From positions 5,828,001 to 5,892,000 of the forward strand of contig NZ_FMIB01000002.1 in assembly GCF_900091475.1 (NCBI RefSeq): a stretch of 64,000 nucleotides of DNA, in the 5' to 3' direction. This DNA comes from Micromonospora chersina. Its GTDB lineage: Bacteria > Actinomycetota > Actinomycetes > Mycobacteriales > Micromonosporaceae. Shown in pieces: positions 34,898 to 43,601 of the stretch. Made by a program: the position numbers and the translations under genes. The notes beneath the pieces are model-generated. The model did not search any database and was not told the DNA's origin. It worked only from the letters and a program-made list of their open reading frames with translations. Numbering within the stretch: the stretch's first letter is position 1; the number at the start of each line of letters is the position of its first letter.

Positions 34898-35302
34898 TCA
34901 GCCGTCGAGGCCGGCGGGGGAGTTGGGGCGGTCGACGTCGACGAACTCGATCTCGTCGACGTCCCGCTCGCGGCTGCCGGCCGCCCGCGCGGCGGTGCCG
35001 GCGGCCCAGCCGATCGCCGCGCCGGCGAGCGCCGCGGCGATCAGCAGCGTCCAGGGCAGCGCCGGCCGGCGGCCGGCGAGCGCGTCGAAGGCGAGGCTGG
35101 CCCGGCGGCGGGCCTCCTCGGCGGCGGAGCCGACCAGGTCGGTGGCGTCGTCGGCGAAGCCGGAGGAGTTGCGGCGGGCCGAGCGGGCGGCGTCCCGCAC
35201 ACTGCCGCCGGCGGAGCCGGCGGCGGCGAGCAGGTGCTGCCAGGCCTGGTCGGCGACCCGCTCGGGCTTGCTGCGGCGGTCCAGCAGGGTGGATCCGAAC
35301 AT
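34898..35302 (-). CDS. Small membrane-anchored hypothetical protein
   Basis: ATG at 35302 follows GGAGG. The 134-residue product has a basic/amphipathic N-terminal half with many alanines (WQHLLAAAGSAGGSVRDAAR), one transmembrane segment near residues 82-105 (LPWTLLIAAALAGAAIGWAA) and an acidic tail (RERDVDEIEFVDVDRP). It resembles short actinobacterial membrane proteins of unknown role. It probably sits with the N-terminal half on one side and the acidic tail on the other. No partner is evident. Confidence 0.75.
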   Translation of the reverse strand: MFGSTLLDRRSKPERVADQAWQHLLAAAGSAGGSVRDAARSARRNSSGFADDATDLVGSAAEEARRRASLAFDALAGRRPALPWTLLIAAALAGAAIGWAAGTAARAAGSRERDVDEIEFVDVDRPNSPAGLDG

Positions 35303-35729
35303 GGGTGTTACCTCCTCGGGGTGCCGAAGTCCGGTGGCCGGTGCGGACTCCGGGTGTCGTCCGGCGCGTGACGGTTCGCTCCCCGTGCCCAGTGCCCCGA
35401 CCCGTCCCGGCGCAAACCACCCCGGCGGGGCGCGTCGGCGCGGCACCGGACAGACCACCCGGACGCGCCGGGGGTCGGGTGCCACCGGGACGTGCGGCGG
35501 CCCGCTACCCTGGGTCGGCGGATCGGCCGGGCCCGCCCCGGTCGATCGACCGATGGGACCCGCGCCGCGGGGACGATCGGAGCCCGAAGGTCCGGATCAG
35601 GGTGCCCAGGTGTGCCCAGTCCGCGAATTGCTCATCCCGAGGGGTGGCGACCGAGGCCGTCGGAGGAATACTCTCGGTCGCGGCCCGCGTACTGATGAGG
35701 CGCCCAGATGGGCGAGTGGAGGTGCTCGC
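35303..35729. other. Intergenic region, 427 bp, no gene
   Basis: This is a divergent promoter region between the membrane protein gene and the STAS gene. No reading frame here has a convincing start or composition. CGCCCA (35701-35706) and TGGGCG (35709-35714) form a perfect 6-bp hairpin just before the GGAGG of the STAS gene. GGAATACTCTC near 35670 could hold a -10 box. Confidence 0.6.
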
Positions 35730-36089
35730 GTGAGCCTGTCGATCGTGAAGTCGGTGCTGCCGGGTGGTGTGGTCCAGATCGCCCCGCGGGGCGAGATCGA
35801 CGTCGACACCGCGTACGAGGTGCGGGAAGCGATCGCCGAGGTGCTCGCCAAGGGCCGTCCCTCCCGGATCGAGCTCAACATGCGGCTCGTCACCTTCATC
35901 GACTCGGTCGGCATCAGCGCCATGGTCGCCGGTTTCCAGACCTGCGAGGTGAGCGGCGTCAAGCTGGTGGTCACCGAGCCGAGCCGGTTCGTGCACCGGC
36001 AGCTCTGGGTGACCGGCCTGCTCGGCCTCTTCGGCGCGCCCGAGCCCTGGTTCGCCGACAGCACCCGTGAGGTGCTCCCCGGCGCCTGA
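35730..36089 (+). CDS. STAS-domain anti-sigma-factor antagonist
   Basis: GTG at 35730 with GGAGG upstream gives a 119-residue STAS protein (SpoIIAA/RsbV class). The core shows PRGEIDVDTAYEVREAI, then ELNMRLVTFIDSVGISAMVAG; the serine in DSVG is at the usual phosphorylation site for an anti-sigma kinase. No kinase or sigma factor gene is adjacent, so its partner is elsewhere. Longer upstream reading frames run through the GH74 region in another frame and are not real. Confidence 0.88.
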   Translation: MSLSIVKSVLPGGVVQIAPRGEIDVDTAYEVREAIAEVLAKGRPSRIELNMRLVTFIDSVGISAMVAGFQTCEVSGVKLVVTEPSRFVHRQLWVTGLLGLFGAPEPWFADSTREVLPGA

Positions 36090-36193
36090 ACGGCGCCCAC
36101 CCCTCCGCTGGTCGACAGGGTCTTCCGACCCGTTGCCAGCCCGGCTCCGGTACGGGACGATCGTGCGGATCCACGACGGCGAGGGGGTACGGC

Positions 36194-36646
36194 TTGCTCA
36201 GCAGCGACAGCTTCAGCTACACCGTGCAGGCCCGTTGCACCCGGGCGGACGCGGTGGCCCTTCTCGGTGACCTGAGCCGGCAGGGCGAGCTGCATCCGCT
36301 GATCGTGCGGGTCCGCCAACTGCCGCCCCGCCCGGGCGCGCTGGCCAGCTACGCGATCACCGACCGGCTGGAGCTCGGCCCGCTGCACTTCCCGGTCACC
36401 TACCAGGCCGACGTGCTGATCGCCAACGAGGACGAGGTGGTCACCGTGGCCCGGCAGCAGCCGGCCACCACGGTGCGCAACCACACCCGGCTGCGTGACG
36501 AGCCCGACGGGGTGGTGCGGATCGACGTGGAGATCACCCTCTCCGCCCCCGCGCCGCTGTTCGGGTACGCCTTCCGGCAGGCCCGGGCGGCCCACCTCGG
36601 CCTGGCGAGCCGGCTCGGCGCCACCCTGGAGGGGCGGGCGGCCTGA
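36194..36646 (+). CDS. SRPBCC-family protein
   Basis: TTG at 36194 follows GAGGGGG and gives a 150-residue product with the SRPBCC/START-like pattern: RCTRADAVALLGDLSRQGELHP at the first helix, a central beta sheet, and a C-terminal helix (GYAFRQARAAHLGLASRLG). It probably binds a hydrophobic ligand or acts as a cyclase-like protein; no partner identifies it. It ends 1 nt from the convergent membrane protein gene. Confidence 0.82.
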   Translation: MLSSDSFSYTVQARCTRADAVALLGDLSRQGELHPLIVRVRQLPPRPGALASYAITDRLELGPLHFPVTYQADVLIANEDEVVTVARQQPATTVRNHTRLRDEPDGVVRIDVEITLSAPAPLFGYAFRQARAAHLGLASRLGATLEGRAA

Positions 36647-36647
36647 C

Positions 36648-37157
36648 TCAGCCGCGCCGCCCGGCCGCCGCCGGCCGCCGGGCCGCCGGGCGGGCCGGCC
36701 GCAGCCGCCCCCACGGCTTGTACGTGGACAGCACCGTGACGACGAGCAGCAGCGTGCTGGAGACGGTCGGCGCGACCACCAGGTCGACGCGAAGGTGGGT
36801 GTCGGCCGCCCCGGCCAGTTCGCCGAGGTGCCGGACCCGCGGGGTGAGCAGGAGCAGCACCAGCGTGAGCACCACTGTCGTGACGGCGAACTTCACCAGC
36901 ACCCAGCGCCAGCGCAGCAGACCCCACGGGGTGAGCAGCGCGCTGGCCAGCCCGACCAGCCAGACCACCACGCTCAGCGGGGCGAACAGCCAGGTGACCA
37001 GCAGCGCGGCCGCCGGGTAGACCACCTCGGGGTCGGCCCCGCGCAGCCCGGCCACGCCGAGGGTGAGCAGCACCAGGTCGGCGCCGAGCCAGCCCACCGA
37101 GGTGACCACGTGCAGGGTGAGCAGGGCCTTGCGTCCGGCGGGGGAGAGTCGAGTCAT
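36648..37157 (-). CDS. Four-TM membrane protein (DUF2269-like)
   Basis: The 169-residue protein has four hydrophobic segments (about residues 10-33, 46-70, 84-102 and 127-145) and the N-terminal HVVTSVGWLGADLVLL pattern that I associate with DUF2269-like integral membrane proteins. The basic C-terminus is probably cytosolic. Function is unknown. It is not clearly in an operon; the next gene on the same strand is 97 nt upstream. Confidence 0.8.
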   Translation of the reverse strand: MTRLSPAGRKALLTLHVVTSVGWLGADLVLLTLGVAGLRGADPEVVYPAAALLVTWLFAPLSVVVWLVGLASALLTPWGLLRWRWVLVKFAVTTVVLTLVLLLLTPRVRHLGELAGAADTHLRVDLVVAPTVSSTLLLVVTVLSTYKPWGRLRPARPAARRPAAAGRRG

Positions 37158-37254
37158 GCCCCCGATGCTCGGCCGTCGCGGGCGCCACGTCGTGGGCCGC
37201 GCGGCGACACCCGGCGTACGTCGTGGGGCGTAGGCCGGGTGCCGCCGGGGCGGG

Positions 37255-38322
37255 TCAGTACACCGACAGGTGCACGTGGTTGGTGTGGTCGCTGGACGGG
37301 TCGCCGTTACCGCCGCTGTACGCCTTCCAGCCGCTGCTGGGCAGCCAGATCTGCTTGTACCAGATCACGTACAGCACGGCGAGGGCGTCGGCGTTGCGGA
37401 TGAAGTAGGCGGCCAGGTTGTTGCCGTACGTCTTGTCGCCGCCGCTGGCCACGCCGCCGAAGCCGTCCGTCTGCGCGGCGAAGTCGCAGGCCCGCCCCTT
37501 CGGGTGCTCGCCCGAGCCGCTGGGCCGGTAGCAGGAGACGTACCGGGTGAAGCCGGCCGCCTTGGCCTGCTGGAGCGCGTGCAGCGTACGCGGGGTGATG
37601 CAGCCGTCGGCGGGCGTCGGGTCGTTGACGCTGCACGACTCGGGCGGCCAGGAGCCGTCGGCGTTGCGCGGGGCCGGCTTCGCGTTCGCCGAGGAGGTGC
37701 CCTGCACGCTGCCGCCGCCGCTGCTGGACGCGCGGTCGTTGGCCACCTCCAGGGCGCGTTCGGCCTGCTGCTTGCGCTTGGCCATCACGGCGACCTGCTT
37801 GCGCTGCTCCTGGATCTCGCCGGTGAGCGCGGCCTGCGTGCGGGTGGCCTCGTCCCGGGTCTCGATGAGGTCGCGCAGCGCCCGGTCCTCGTGCGCGGCC
37901 ACCTGCTCCAGCGCCGCCGCGCGGTCCATGAAGCCCTCCGGGCTGCTGCTGCCGAGCAGCGCCGCGGCCGTGCCCATCCGCCCGGCCCGGTACGCCACCC
38001 CGGCGATCTCGCCGACCTTGGCGTCGCGCACGGTCAACTCGGCGTTGACCGTCTTGAGTTGGGCGGTGAGCTGTTGCTGCCGGGTCACCGAGCGGTTCAA
38101 CGCGGCCCGCGCCTCCAGCCAGCCCTTGCTGGCCGCGTCGAGTTGGGCGCGCAGCGCCGGGGTGCCGCCCTCGTCGTCGCCGGGTGCGGCGGCGAGCAGG
38201 CCGGTAGCCGGGGACGCCGAGGCGGGGGAGACCGGCGCGGCCACGACGCCGAGGGTGAGCGTCGCGATGAGCAGGGCCGCCAACCGGGCGGCCGTCCGTC
38301 GTACAGGTGCCACTGGGGGCAT
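37255..38322 (-). CDS. Secreted coiled-coil cell-wall protein, c-di-AMP riboswitch controlled
   Basis: The 355-residue product has a Sec signal peptide (cleavage near SPASAS, residue 37), a coiled coil over about residues 55-200 (LRAQLDAASKGWLEARAALN and following heptads), a Ser/Gly linker and a C-terminal globular domain with paired cysteines, HPKGRACDFA and DHTNHVHLS. The two His-containing motifs resemble the D-Ala-D-Ala carboxypeptidase/lysostaphin-like fold. It probably cleaves or remodels peptidoglycan. Control by c-di-AMP fits, since such switches often precede wall hydrolases in actinobacteria. Confidence 0.85.
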   Translation of the reverse strand: MPPVAPVRRTAARLAALLIATLTLGVVAAPVSPASASPATGLLAAAPGDDEGGTPALRAQLDAASKGWLEARAALNRSVTRQQQLTAQLKTVNAELTVRDAKVGEIAGVAYRAGRMGTAAALLGSSSPEGFMDRAAALEQVAAHEDRALRDLIETRDEATRTQAALTGEIQEQRKQVAVMAKRKQQAERALEVANDRASSSGGGSVQGTSSANAKPAPRNADGSWPPESCSVNDPTPADGCITPRTLHALQQAKAAGFTRYVSCYRPSGSGEHPKGRACDFAAQTDGFGGVASGGDKTYGNNLAAYFIRNADALAVLYVIWYKQIWLPSSGWKAYSGGNGDPSSDHTNHVHLSVY

Positions 38323-38339
38323 TCACGTGTCCTTCCGTC

Positions 38340-38455
38340 AACCGCCGACCGGGTTAGCTGACGGGTTCGGGACGGAAGATCCCTACCGCTGACGCGGATG
38401 CACCCCACGAACGTGGTTCCCCGGCTCGCCCCTGCGGGCGATTAGGCGACGGCCG
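38340..38455 (-). promoter_or_regulatory. c-di-AMP riboswitch (ydaO/yuaA class)
   Basis: The reverse strand carries the conserved blocks in order: CGCCTAATCGCC, GAGCCGGGGAACCA, TGGGGTGCATCC, GCGGTAGGGATC, CCGAACCCGTCAGCTAACCC and GGCGG closing P1. This matches the ydaO motif closely. It ends about 18 nt before the start of the wall-associated gene. The ligand c-di-AMP usually turns expression off; no clear terminator is seen after the aptamer, so control may be at translation initiation. Confidence 0.94.
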
Positions 38456-38601
38456 CCGCAGGCGCCGGTGGGCGCCGCCCGGCGGTGGCCGCGGTCGAGC
38501 CTACCGGCGTTGCTCCGGGCCGGCTTCGCAGGTGGGAGCCGGTGGCCCGGTCAAAACCGGCACAAGTGCACAATAGCCACTTGGATTTAAGATTGCCCTA
38601 A

Positions 38602-39516
38602 TTACCACTCGACCGCACCGCAGGCCCCCGGCGACGCTCCGGGTTCGATCTGCAACGTGGCGTGATCGATCGAGAAGTCCTCGTGCAGGGCGGTGCGGGC
38701 CGCGGCCAGCACGTCGCCCACCTCGGCGCCGGGGACCATGGTGAGGTGCGCCGAGGCCACCTCCATGCCCGAGGTGAGCGTCCAGACGTGCAGGTCGTGC
38801 ACCTCGGCGACGCCGGGCACGGCGGCCAGGCGATCGTGCACGGCGGTCACCTGGAGGTGCTCCGGGGCGGCCTGGACCAGGATGCGGACGGCGGCGCGGC
38901 CGAGCCGCCAGGTGCGGGGGAGGATGAACAGCCCGATCGCCACGGCGACCAGCGGGTCGGCCCACCACCAGTCGGTGAGCGCGATGACCACGGCGGCGCC
39001 GATCACCCCGAGCGAGCCGAGCAGGTCGCCCAGCACCTCCAGGTACGCCCCGCGCAGGTTGATGCTCTCCTCGGCGCCGGCGCGCAGCAGCGCGAACGCG
39101 GCGATGTTGGCGAGCAGGCCGAGCACCGCCACGGCGAGCATCGGCCCGGCCAGCACCTCCGGCGGCTCGCCGAACCGGCGTACCGCCTCGATCAGGACGT
39201 AGACCGCCACGGCGCCCAGCAGCACCGCGTTGGCCAGCGCGGCGAGCACCTCCAGCCGGTAGAGCCCGAAGGTGCGCTGCGGATCGGTGTCGGCGCGCCG
39301 GGTGGCGCTGATCGCGGCGAGGGCCATGCCGATGCCGAGGACGTCGGTGAACATGTGCCCGGCGTCGGAGAGCAGGGCCAGCGAGCCGGTGGCGAACGCG
39401 GCCACCGCCTCGACCGCCATCAGGGCGGTGAGCAGCCCGAACGCGGCCCAGAGGCGACCACGGTGACGGTGCGCGGCGTTGGCCACCGCGCCGCTGTGGT
39501 CATGACCTGCGCCCAC
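38602..39516 (-). CDS. Cation diffusion facilitator (Zn/Co/Cd efflux)
   Basis: GTG at 39516 is preferred because GGAGGG lies about 7 nt away; GTG at 39522 is too close to it. The 304-residue product has six transmembrane segments, the CDF motifs SLALLSDAGHMFTDV (His/Asp metal site in helix 2) and YLEVLGDLLGSLGV (helix 5), and a C-terminal cytoplasmic metallochaperone-like domain (HDLHVWTLTSGME). The N-terminal HDH cluster may bind metal. It exports zinc-type metals by proton antiport. Confidence 0.93.
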   Translation of the reverse strand: MGAGHDHSGAVANAAHRHRGRLWAAFGLLTALMAVEAVAAFATGSLALLSDAGHMFTDVLGIGMALAAISATRRADTDPQRTFGLYRLEVLAALANAVLLGAVAVYVLIEAVRRFGEPPEVLAGPMLAVAVLGLLANIAAFALLRAGAEESINLRGAYLEVLGDLLGSLGVIGAAVVIALTDWWWADPLVAVAIGLFILPRTWRLGRAAVRILVQAAPEHLQVTAVHDRLAAVPGVAEVHDLHVWTLTSGMEVASAHLTMVPGAEVGDVLAAARTALHEDFSIDHATLQIEPGASPGACGAVEW

Positions 39517-39561
39517 GCCCACACCCTCCGTCCGTCGCCCCGGCCGAGCTCAATCTATGCT

Positions 39562-39577
39562 CACATCGCTATATGTG
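39562..39577. promoter_or_regulatory. CACAT-N6-ATGTG dyad upstream of the CDF gene
   Basis: A perfect 5-bp inverted repeat in an AT-rich island lies 45-60 bp before the CDF start. Position and base composition fit a metal-sensor operator, but no sensor gene is adjacent. Confidence 0.45.
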
Positions 39578-39606
39578 CAAGTGAACGTCGGGGCGGGCAG
39601 CCGTCG

Positions 39607-41721
39607 TCAGCCGACCGGGTCGAGCGTGGTGAGGCGCTGGGTGGCCCGGGAGAGCGCCACGTAGAGGGTGCGCACGCCCGACCCCGGATCGGCCCGGATC
39701 TCGCTCGGTGCGACAAGCACCACCCCGTCGTACTCCATGCCCTTGGCCTGGAGGCTGGTCACCACCTGGAGCCGGCCGCCGAGGTCGCCCACCCAGCCGG
39801 CCACCTCGTCCCGGCGCGGCACCGGCGTGATCACGCCCACCGTGCCCTCGACCTCCGCCAGCAGCGCGCGGGCCGCCGCCGCGGTGGCGGCGGGCAGCTC
39901 GGCGGCGGGCACGGTCCGCTCGACCGGCGCGACGCCGGTGGACCGGACCGCGGTGGGCAGCGGCAGGTCCGGGTGGACGCGGCGGATCTCCGCGGCCGCC
40001 ACCGCGAAGATCTCCGCCGAGTTGCGGTAGTTGGTGGTCAGCTCGTAGCGGTACCGGCGGCGCCGGCCCAGCGCCTGGTCCCGCGCCCGGGCGAGCTCCT
40101 GCGCGTCGCCGGTCCAGGCGGTCTGCGCCGGGTCGCCCACCACCGTCCAGGAGGCCAGCCGGCCGCGCCGGCCGATCATCCGCCACTGCATCGGGGAGAC
40201 GTCCTGCGACTCGTCGACCACCACGTGCGCGTAGTCGCGGTAGTCCTCCGGGCGCTCCCGGGCGGCGGCCCGGGCGGCCCGCTGCCGGTCGGCGGCCGTG
40301 CTCAGCTCGCGGACGCCGCCGGCCAGCTGGAACGGGTCCCGCTTCGGCCTCGCCCGCTGCACCGGCTTGCCGAGCAGCGCGTCCAGCTCGTCCAGCAGCG
40401 CCACGTCCGCGATGGTGAGCCCCTCGGCGGCCAGGCTCCGGTACGCCTGCGTCAACAGCCGGATCTCGGCCCCCGACAGGACGCCGCCGGCGTACCGGCG
40501 CAGCCGCTCCGGGCGGGCCAGCCAGTCCAGCACGTGCCGCGGGTGCAGCCGGGGCCACCAGGCCTTGAGGAACTCGCGGAACTCCGGCCGCTCGATGATC
40601 TCGTCCTCGAACGCGGGCTGCTCCGGCAGCCGGCCGATCCGCAGCGTGCGGGCCTGCGCCCACAACGCCGCGAGCACGGCGTCGAAGGCCGCCCGGCGCA
40701 CCTCGTTGCGGCGCGCGCCCCGGGACAGCGTCCGGTCCCGGATCGCGTCCAGCTCGGCCCGCTCCAGCCGGAGCAGCTCGCCCCGGTAGAGCAGGCGCAG
40801 CTCGGTGGGGGAGTCGGGCACCGCGTCCCGGACCGCGCGCTCCAGCACCCGGCGCATCCGCAGCGACCCCTTCACGGCCGCCACCTCGGGCGGGTCGGTG
40901 CGGGTCGCCGACAGGCCGGGGAAGAGCGAGCCCAGCGAGTGCAGGGTGGCGGTCTCCTCACCGAGCGAGGGAAGCACCGAGGCGATGTACTGGACGAACA
41001 CGCTCGACGGGCCGACCACCAGGATGCCGCCCCCGGCGTACCGGGCCCGGTCGGAGTAGAGCAGGTACGCGGCCCGGTGCAGGGCCACCGCCGTCTTGCC
41101 GGTGCCCGGGCCGCCGGAGACGATCGTGACGCCGTTGCCGGGGGAGCGGATCGCCTCGTCCTGCTCCCGCTGGATGGTGCTCACGATGTCCCGCATGCCG
41201 TGCCCGGTGGCCCGGGAGAGGGTGGCCAGCAGCGCGCCGTCGCCGACCACCGCCATGTCCGGCGGCGCCGACTCCGGGTCCAGCAGGTCGTCCTCGATCC
41301 GGGTGACCCGCTCCGCCGACGACTGGATCGTGCGCCGCCGCACCACGCCGCGCGGCTCGGCCGGGGTGGCCTGGTAGAACGCGGCGGCGGCCGGCGCCCG
41401 CCAGTCCACCACCAGGGTCTCGGCGTTCTCGCCGCGCACCCCGAGCCGGCCCACGTGCAGCACCTGCCCGGTGCGCAGGTCCAGCCGCCCGAAGACCAGA
41501 CCCTCGTGCTCGGCGTCCAGCACGTGGCGGCGCTGCGCCGCGTGGAAGACCATGGCGTCACGTTCGACAAGCGCCCCGAAGTTGCCGACCCGGGCCAGCC
41601 GGTAGCCCTCCCGCTCGGCGTCGGCGGCCGACCGACGCAGTTCGGCCAGCCGGGCGTACACCCGGTCGAGATGCCGTTGTTCGACGGCCATCTCCCGTTC
41701 CAGGGTGGTCTGGTCGCTCAA
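39607..41721 (-). CDS. helD: HelD-like superfamily 1 helicase (RNA polymerase-associated)
   Basis: TTG at 41721 with AGGAG gives 704 residues. The N-terminal coiled coil (TTLEREMAVEQRHLDRVYAR) precedes a UvrD-like motor: Walker A GGPGTGKTAVALH, Walker B region HVVVDESQDVSPMQW, GDPAQTAWTG, TTNYRNSAEIF, and a C-terminal motif VTSLQAKGMEYDGVVLV with YVALSRATQ. The long N-terminal arm identifies HelD rather than UvrD. HelD proteins remove stalled RNA polymerase from DNA, and an actinobacterial branch (HelR) protects polymerase from rifamycins. Confidence 0.9.
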   Translation of the reverse strand: MSDQTTLEREMAVEQRHLDRVYARLAELRRSAADAEREGYRLARVGNFGALVERDAMVFHAAQRRHVLDAEHEGLVFGRLDLRTGQVLHVGRLGVRGENAETLVVDWRAPAAAAFYQATPAEPRGVVRRRTIQSSAERVTRIEDDLLDPESAPPDMAVVGDGALLATLSRATGHGMRDIVSTIQREQDEAIRSPGNGVTIVSGGPGTGKTAVALHRAAYLLYSDRARYAGGGILVVGPSSVFVQYIASVLPSLGEETATLHSLGSLFPGLSATRTDPPEVAAVKGSLRMRRVLERAVRDAVPDSPTELRLLYRGELLRLERAELDAIRDRTLSRGARRNEVRRAAFDAVLAALWAQARTLRIGRLPEQPAFEDEIIERPEFREFLKAWWPRLHPRHVLDWLARPERLRRYAGGVLSGAEIRLLTQAYRSLAAEGLTIADVALLDELDALLGKPVQRARPKRDPFQLAGGVRELSTAADRQRAARAAARERPEDYRDYAHVVVDESQDVSPMQWRMIGRRGRLASWTVVGDPAQTAWTGDAQELARARDQALGRRRRYRYELTTNYRNSAEIFAVAAAEIRRVHPDLPLPTAVRSTGVAPVERTVPAAELPAATAAAARALLAEVEGTVGVITPVPRRDEVAGWVGDLGGRLQVVTSLQAKGMEYDGVVLVAPSEIRADPGSGVRTLYVALSRATQRLTTLDPVG

Positions 41722-41830
41722 CGCGGGGGCTCCTGTGGTCAGACGGCGGGCTGAATGAGGGTACGGGCCGCCGACCCGGCCGCTGTCGGGGCCATGCCGT
41801 TGCCCGCTGCCCGCCGCTGCGGGTTGCCCG

Positions 41831-42772
41831 TTATCCGGACGTTCCCACCCGTTGCCCGGACGTTCCCGCGTCCGTTCCCGTCAGCACCTGGTCCAGCACC
41901 CCGGCGACGGCCGCGTTCACGTCGTCGGGGCGTTCCATCATGAGCATGTGGCCGGCGCCGGGGCAGACGGTCAGCTCGGTGGTGGGCAGCGCCGCGGCGA
42001 TGGACTCGGCGCACGGCGGCGGGGTGAGCCGGTCCCGGTCGCCGACCAGCGCGGCGGCCGGCAGCCGGCCCAGCGCCGCGAGGGTGTCCAGCCGGTGCTG
42101 GGCCCCGATCGAGGCGCGGAAACCGCCTATCGAGCGCAGCGAGGCGTGCGCCACCGCCGACGTGACAAGCCGGATGTCGGCCGGGTCGCAGCGGTCGCCG
42201 AACAGCATCCACCGGATGCTCGGGCGCAGCGCGCGAAGCAGCGCGTGCGGCGGGCGCCAGGCGCCGCAGCGGGCCAGCACCCCGGCGCCGGTCGTCTCGG
42301 CGAGCCGGATCAGCCGGGTGATGCGGGGCGAGAGCCCGTAGGCGGTGTGGGTGTGCCCCTCGGCCGTCGTCGAGACGAAGACCAGGCCGGCGGTGCGGCC
42401 GGCGAAGTGCTCGGGGTGGCGGTGGGCGTACTCCATCACGGTCATCCCGCCCATCGAGTGCCCGACCAGCACGATCCGCCCGGACGGGACGACCTGGTCG
42501 ACCACGGCCGCCAGGTCGTCGCCGAGCTGGGCCAGGGTGGCGGTGCGCAGCGCCATGCAGCTCGACCGGCCGTGCCCGCGGGCGTCGTAGGTCACCACCC
42601 GGACCCGCTCGCCGAAGCGGTCGCGCAGGTCGGCGAGCTGACGGTGCCAGCTCCGTCCGTCCAGCGTCCAGCCGTGCAGCAGGATCGCGGTGACCTCGGC
42701 GTCGACCGGCCCGGTCGCCGCCACGTGCAGGCGTACGCCGTCGGGTAGCCGCACCTCCAGGTGCTCCGGCAT
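41831..42772 (-). CDS. Alpha/beta-hydrolase
   Basis: ATG at 42772 follows GGAGG and gives 313 residues. The fold is clear: LLHGWTLDGRSWH (oxyanion region), DARGHGRSS, nucleophile elbow VGHSMGGMT, acid in LVGDRDRLTPP and His in GAGHMLMM. Insert residues 160-220 form a lid. The C-terminus ends in a short GTSGQR-type repeat caused by a duplicated CCGGACGTTCCC stretch. The substrate is unknown; it may be an epoxide- or ester-hydrolysing enzyme. It is upstream of helD in the same direction. Confidence 0.88.
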   Translation of the reverse strand: MPEHLEVRLPDGVRLHVAATGPVDAEVTAILLHGWTLDGRSWHRQLADLRDRFGERVRVVTYDARGHGRSSCMALRTATLAQLGDDLAAVVDQVVPSGRIVLVGHSMGGMTVMEYAHRHPEHFAGRTAGLVFVSTTAEGHTHTAYGLSPRITRLIRLAETTGAGVLARCGAWRPPHALLRALRPSIRWMLFGDRCDPADIRLVTSAVAHASLRSIGGFRASIGAQHRLDTLAALGRLPAAALVGDRDRLTPPPCAESIAAALPTTELTVCPGAGHMLMMERPDDVNAAVAGVLDQVLTGTDAGTSGQRVGTSG

Positions 42773-42924
42773 GAGTCCACCTCCCCCGGGCCGACCGGTG
42801 TCTGTCGCACCGGAGTGACCCGGCGGTAACACCGGCGTACCCGTCATGACAACACGGCAACCGGGGTGGTGAGAAGATTCCCAACCCGGCTTCGTGACGT
42901 CGGATCGGTGACCAGGCTGGAGGC

Positions 42925-43536
42925 ATGCCGCCCACCCCCGCCGCCCGGACGCCCCGGGCCGCCCTGGCCGAGCTGCTCGCCGGCAACCGGCGCTTCGTCA
43001 GCGGGCAACCGGTGCACGGCCACGACGTCACCGCCGCCGCCGCGGTGGCCTCCGGCGACCAGCAGCCGTACGCGGTGCTGCTGGGCTGCATCGACTCGCG
43101 GGTGCCGCTGGAGGCGATCTTCGACCAGACGTTCGGCTCGATCTGCGTGATCCGCACCGGCGCGCACGTGCTCGACCGGGCCGTCTGCGGCTCGATCGAG
43201 TACGTGGTGGGGCAGCTCGGCGTACGCCTGGTGATGGTGCTCGGGCACGAGCGCTGCGGGGCGGTGGGCTCGGCGGTCGAGGCGCTGCGCAGCGGGCGGC
43301 TGCCGGAGGGCTCGCTGGGCTACGTGGTGGACCGGATCGCGCCGGCGGTCCACGAGGTGGGCGCGGACGACCCGGACGCACACCCCCTCGCCATCCGCCG
43401 GCACGTCCGGCGCACGGTGGCCACCCTGCGCGCCGACGACCTCCTGGCCGATCCCGTCAGCGCCGGGGAGGTCGCCGTGGTCGGCGCCCTCTACGACCTG
43501 GCCACCGGTGAGGTGGCCCTGCTGCCGGAGGAGTGA
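42925..43536 (+). CDS. Beta-class carbonic anhydrase
   Basis: The 203-residue product carries the beta-carbonic anhydrase zinc ligands Cys55 and Asp57 with Arg59 (GCIDSR), then His108 and Cys111 (LGHERCGA). It interconverts CO2 and bicarbonate in the cytosol, supporting carboxylases including acetyl-CoA carboxylase for fatty acid synthesis. Length is normal for the short bacterial type. There is no signal peptide. A strong hairpin terminator follows the stop. Confidence 0.95.
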   Translation: MPPTPAARTPRAALAELLAGNRRFVSGQPVHGHDVTAAAAVASGDQQPYAVLLGCIDSRVPLEAIFDQTFGSICVIRTGAHVLDRAVCGSIEYVVGQLGVRLVMVLGHERCGAVGSAVEALRSGRLPEGSLGYVVDRIAPAVHEVGADDPDAHPLAIRRHVRRTVATLRADDLLADPVSAGEVAVVGALYDLATGEVALLPEE

Positions 43537-43545
43537 ACAGACAGA

Positions 43546-43578
43546 AACCGCCCGCCGGGGTGACCCCGGCGGGCGGTT
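43546..43578. terminator. Hairpin terminator, 15-bp stem
   Basis: 43546-43560 and 43564-43578 pair perfectly around the loop TGA, 10 nt after the carbonic anhydrase stop and 23 nt before the stop of the convergent gene. It should serve both strands. Confidence 0.9.
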
Positions 43579-43601
43579 CGTGGTGTCGCGGGTGAGGGCG
43601 C

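Noticed and set aside
33894..36089. A 731-residue frame ending in the STAS domain
   Set aside because: Only the last 119 residues are real. The rest is an out-of-frame reading of the GH74 gene and intergenic DNA, and a good GGAGG/GTG start exists at 35730.
38662..41754. A 1030-residue plus-strand frame over the CDF and HelD genes
   Set aside because: It is antisense to two well-supported genes and has shadow composition.
41823..41880. Duplicated CCGGACGTTCCC stretch as a mobile-element footprint
   Set aside because: The repeat is short, imperfect, and lies in the hydrolase C-terminus. Local slippage explains it.
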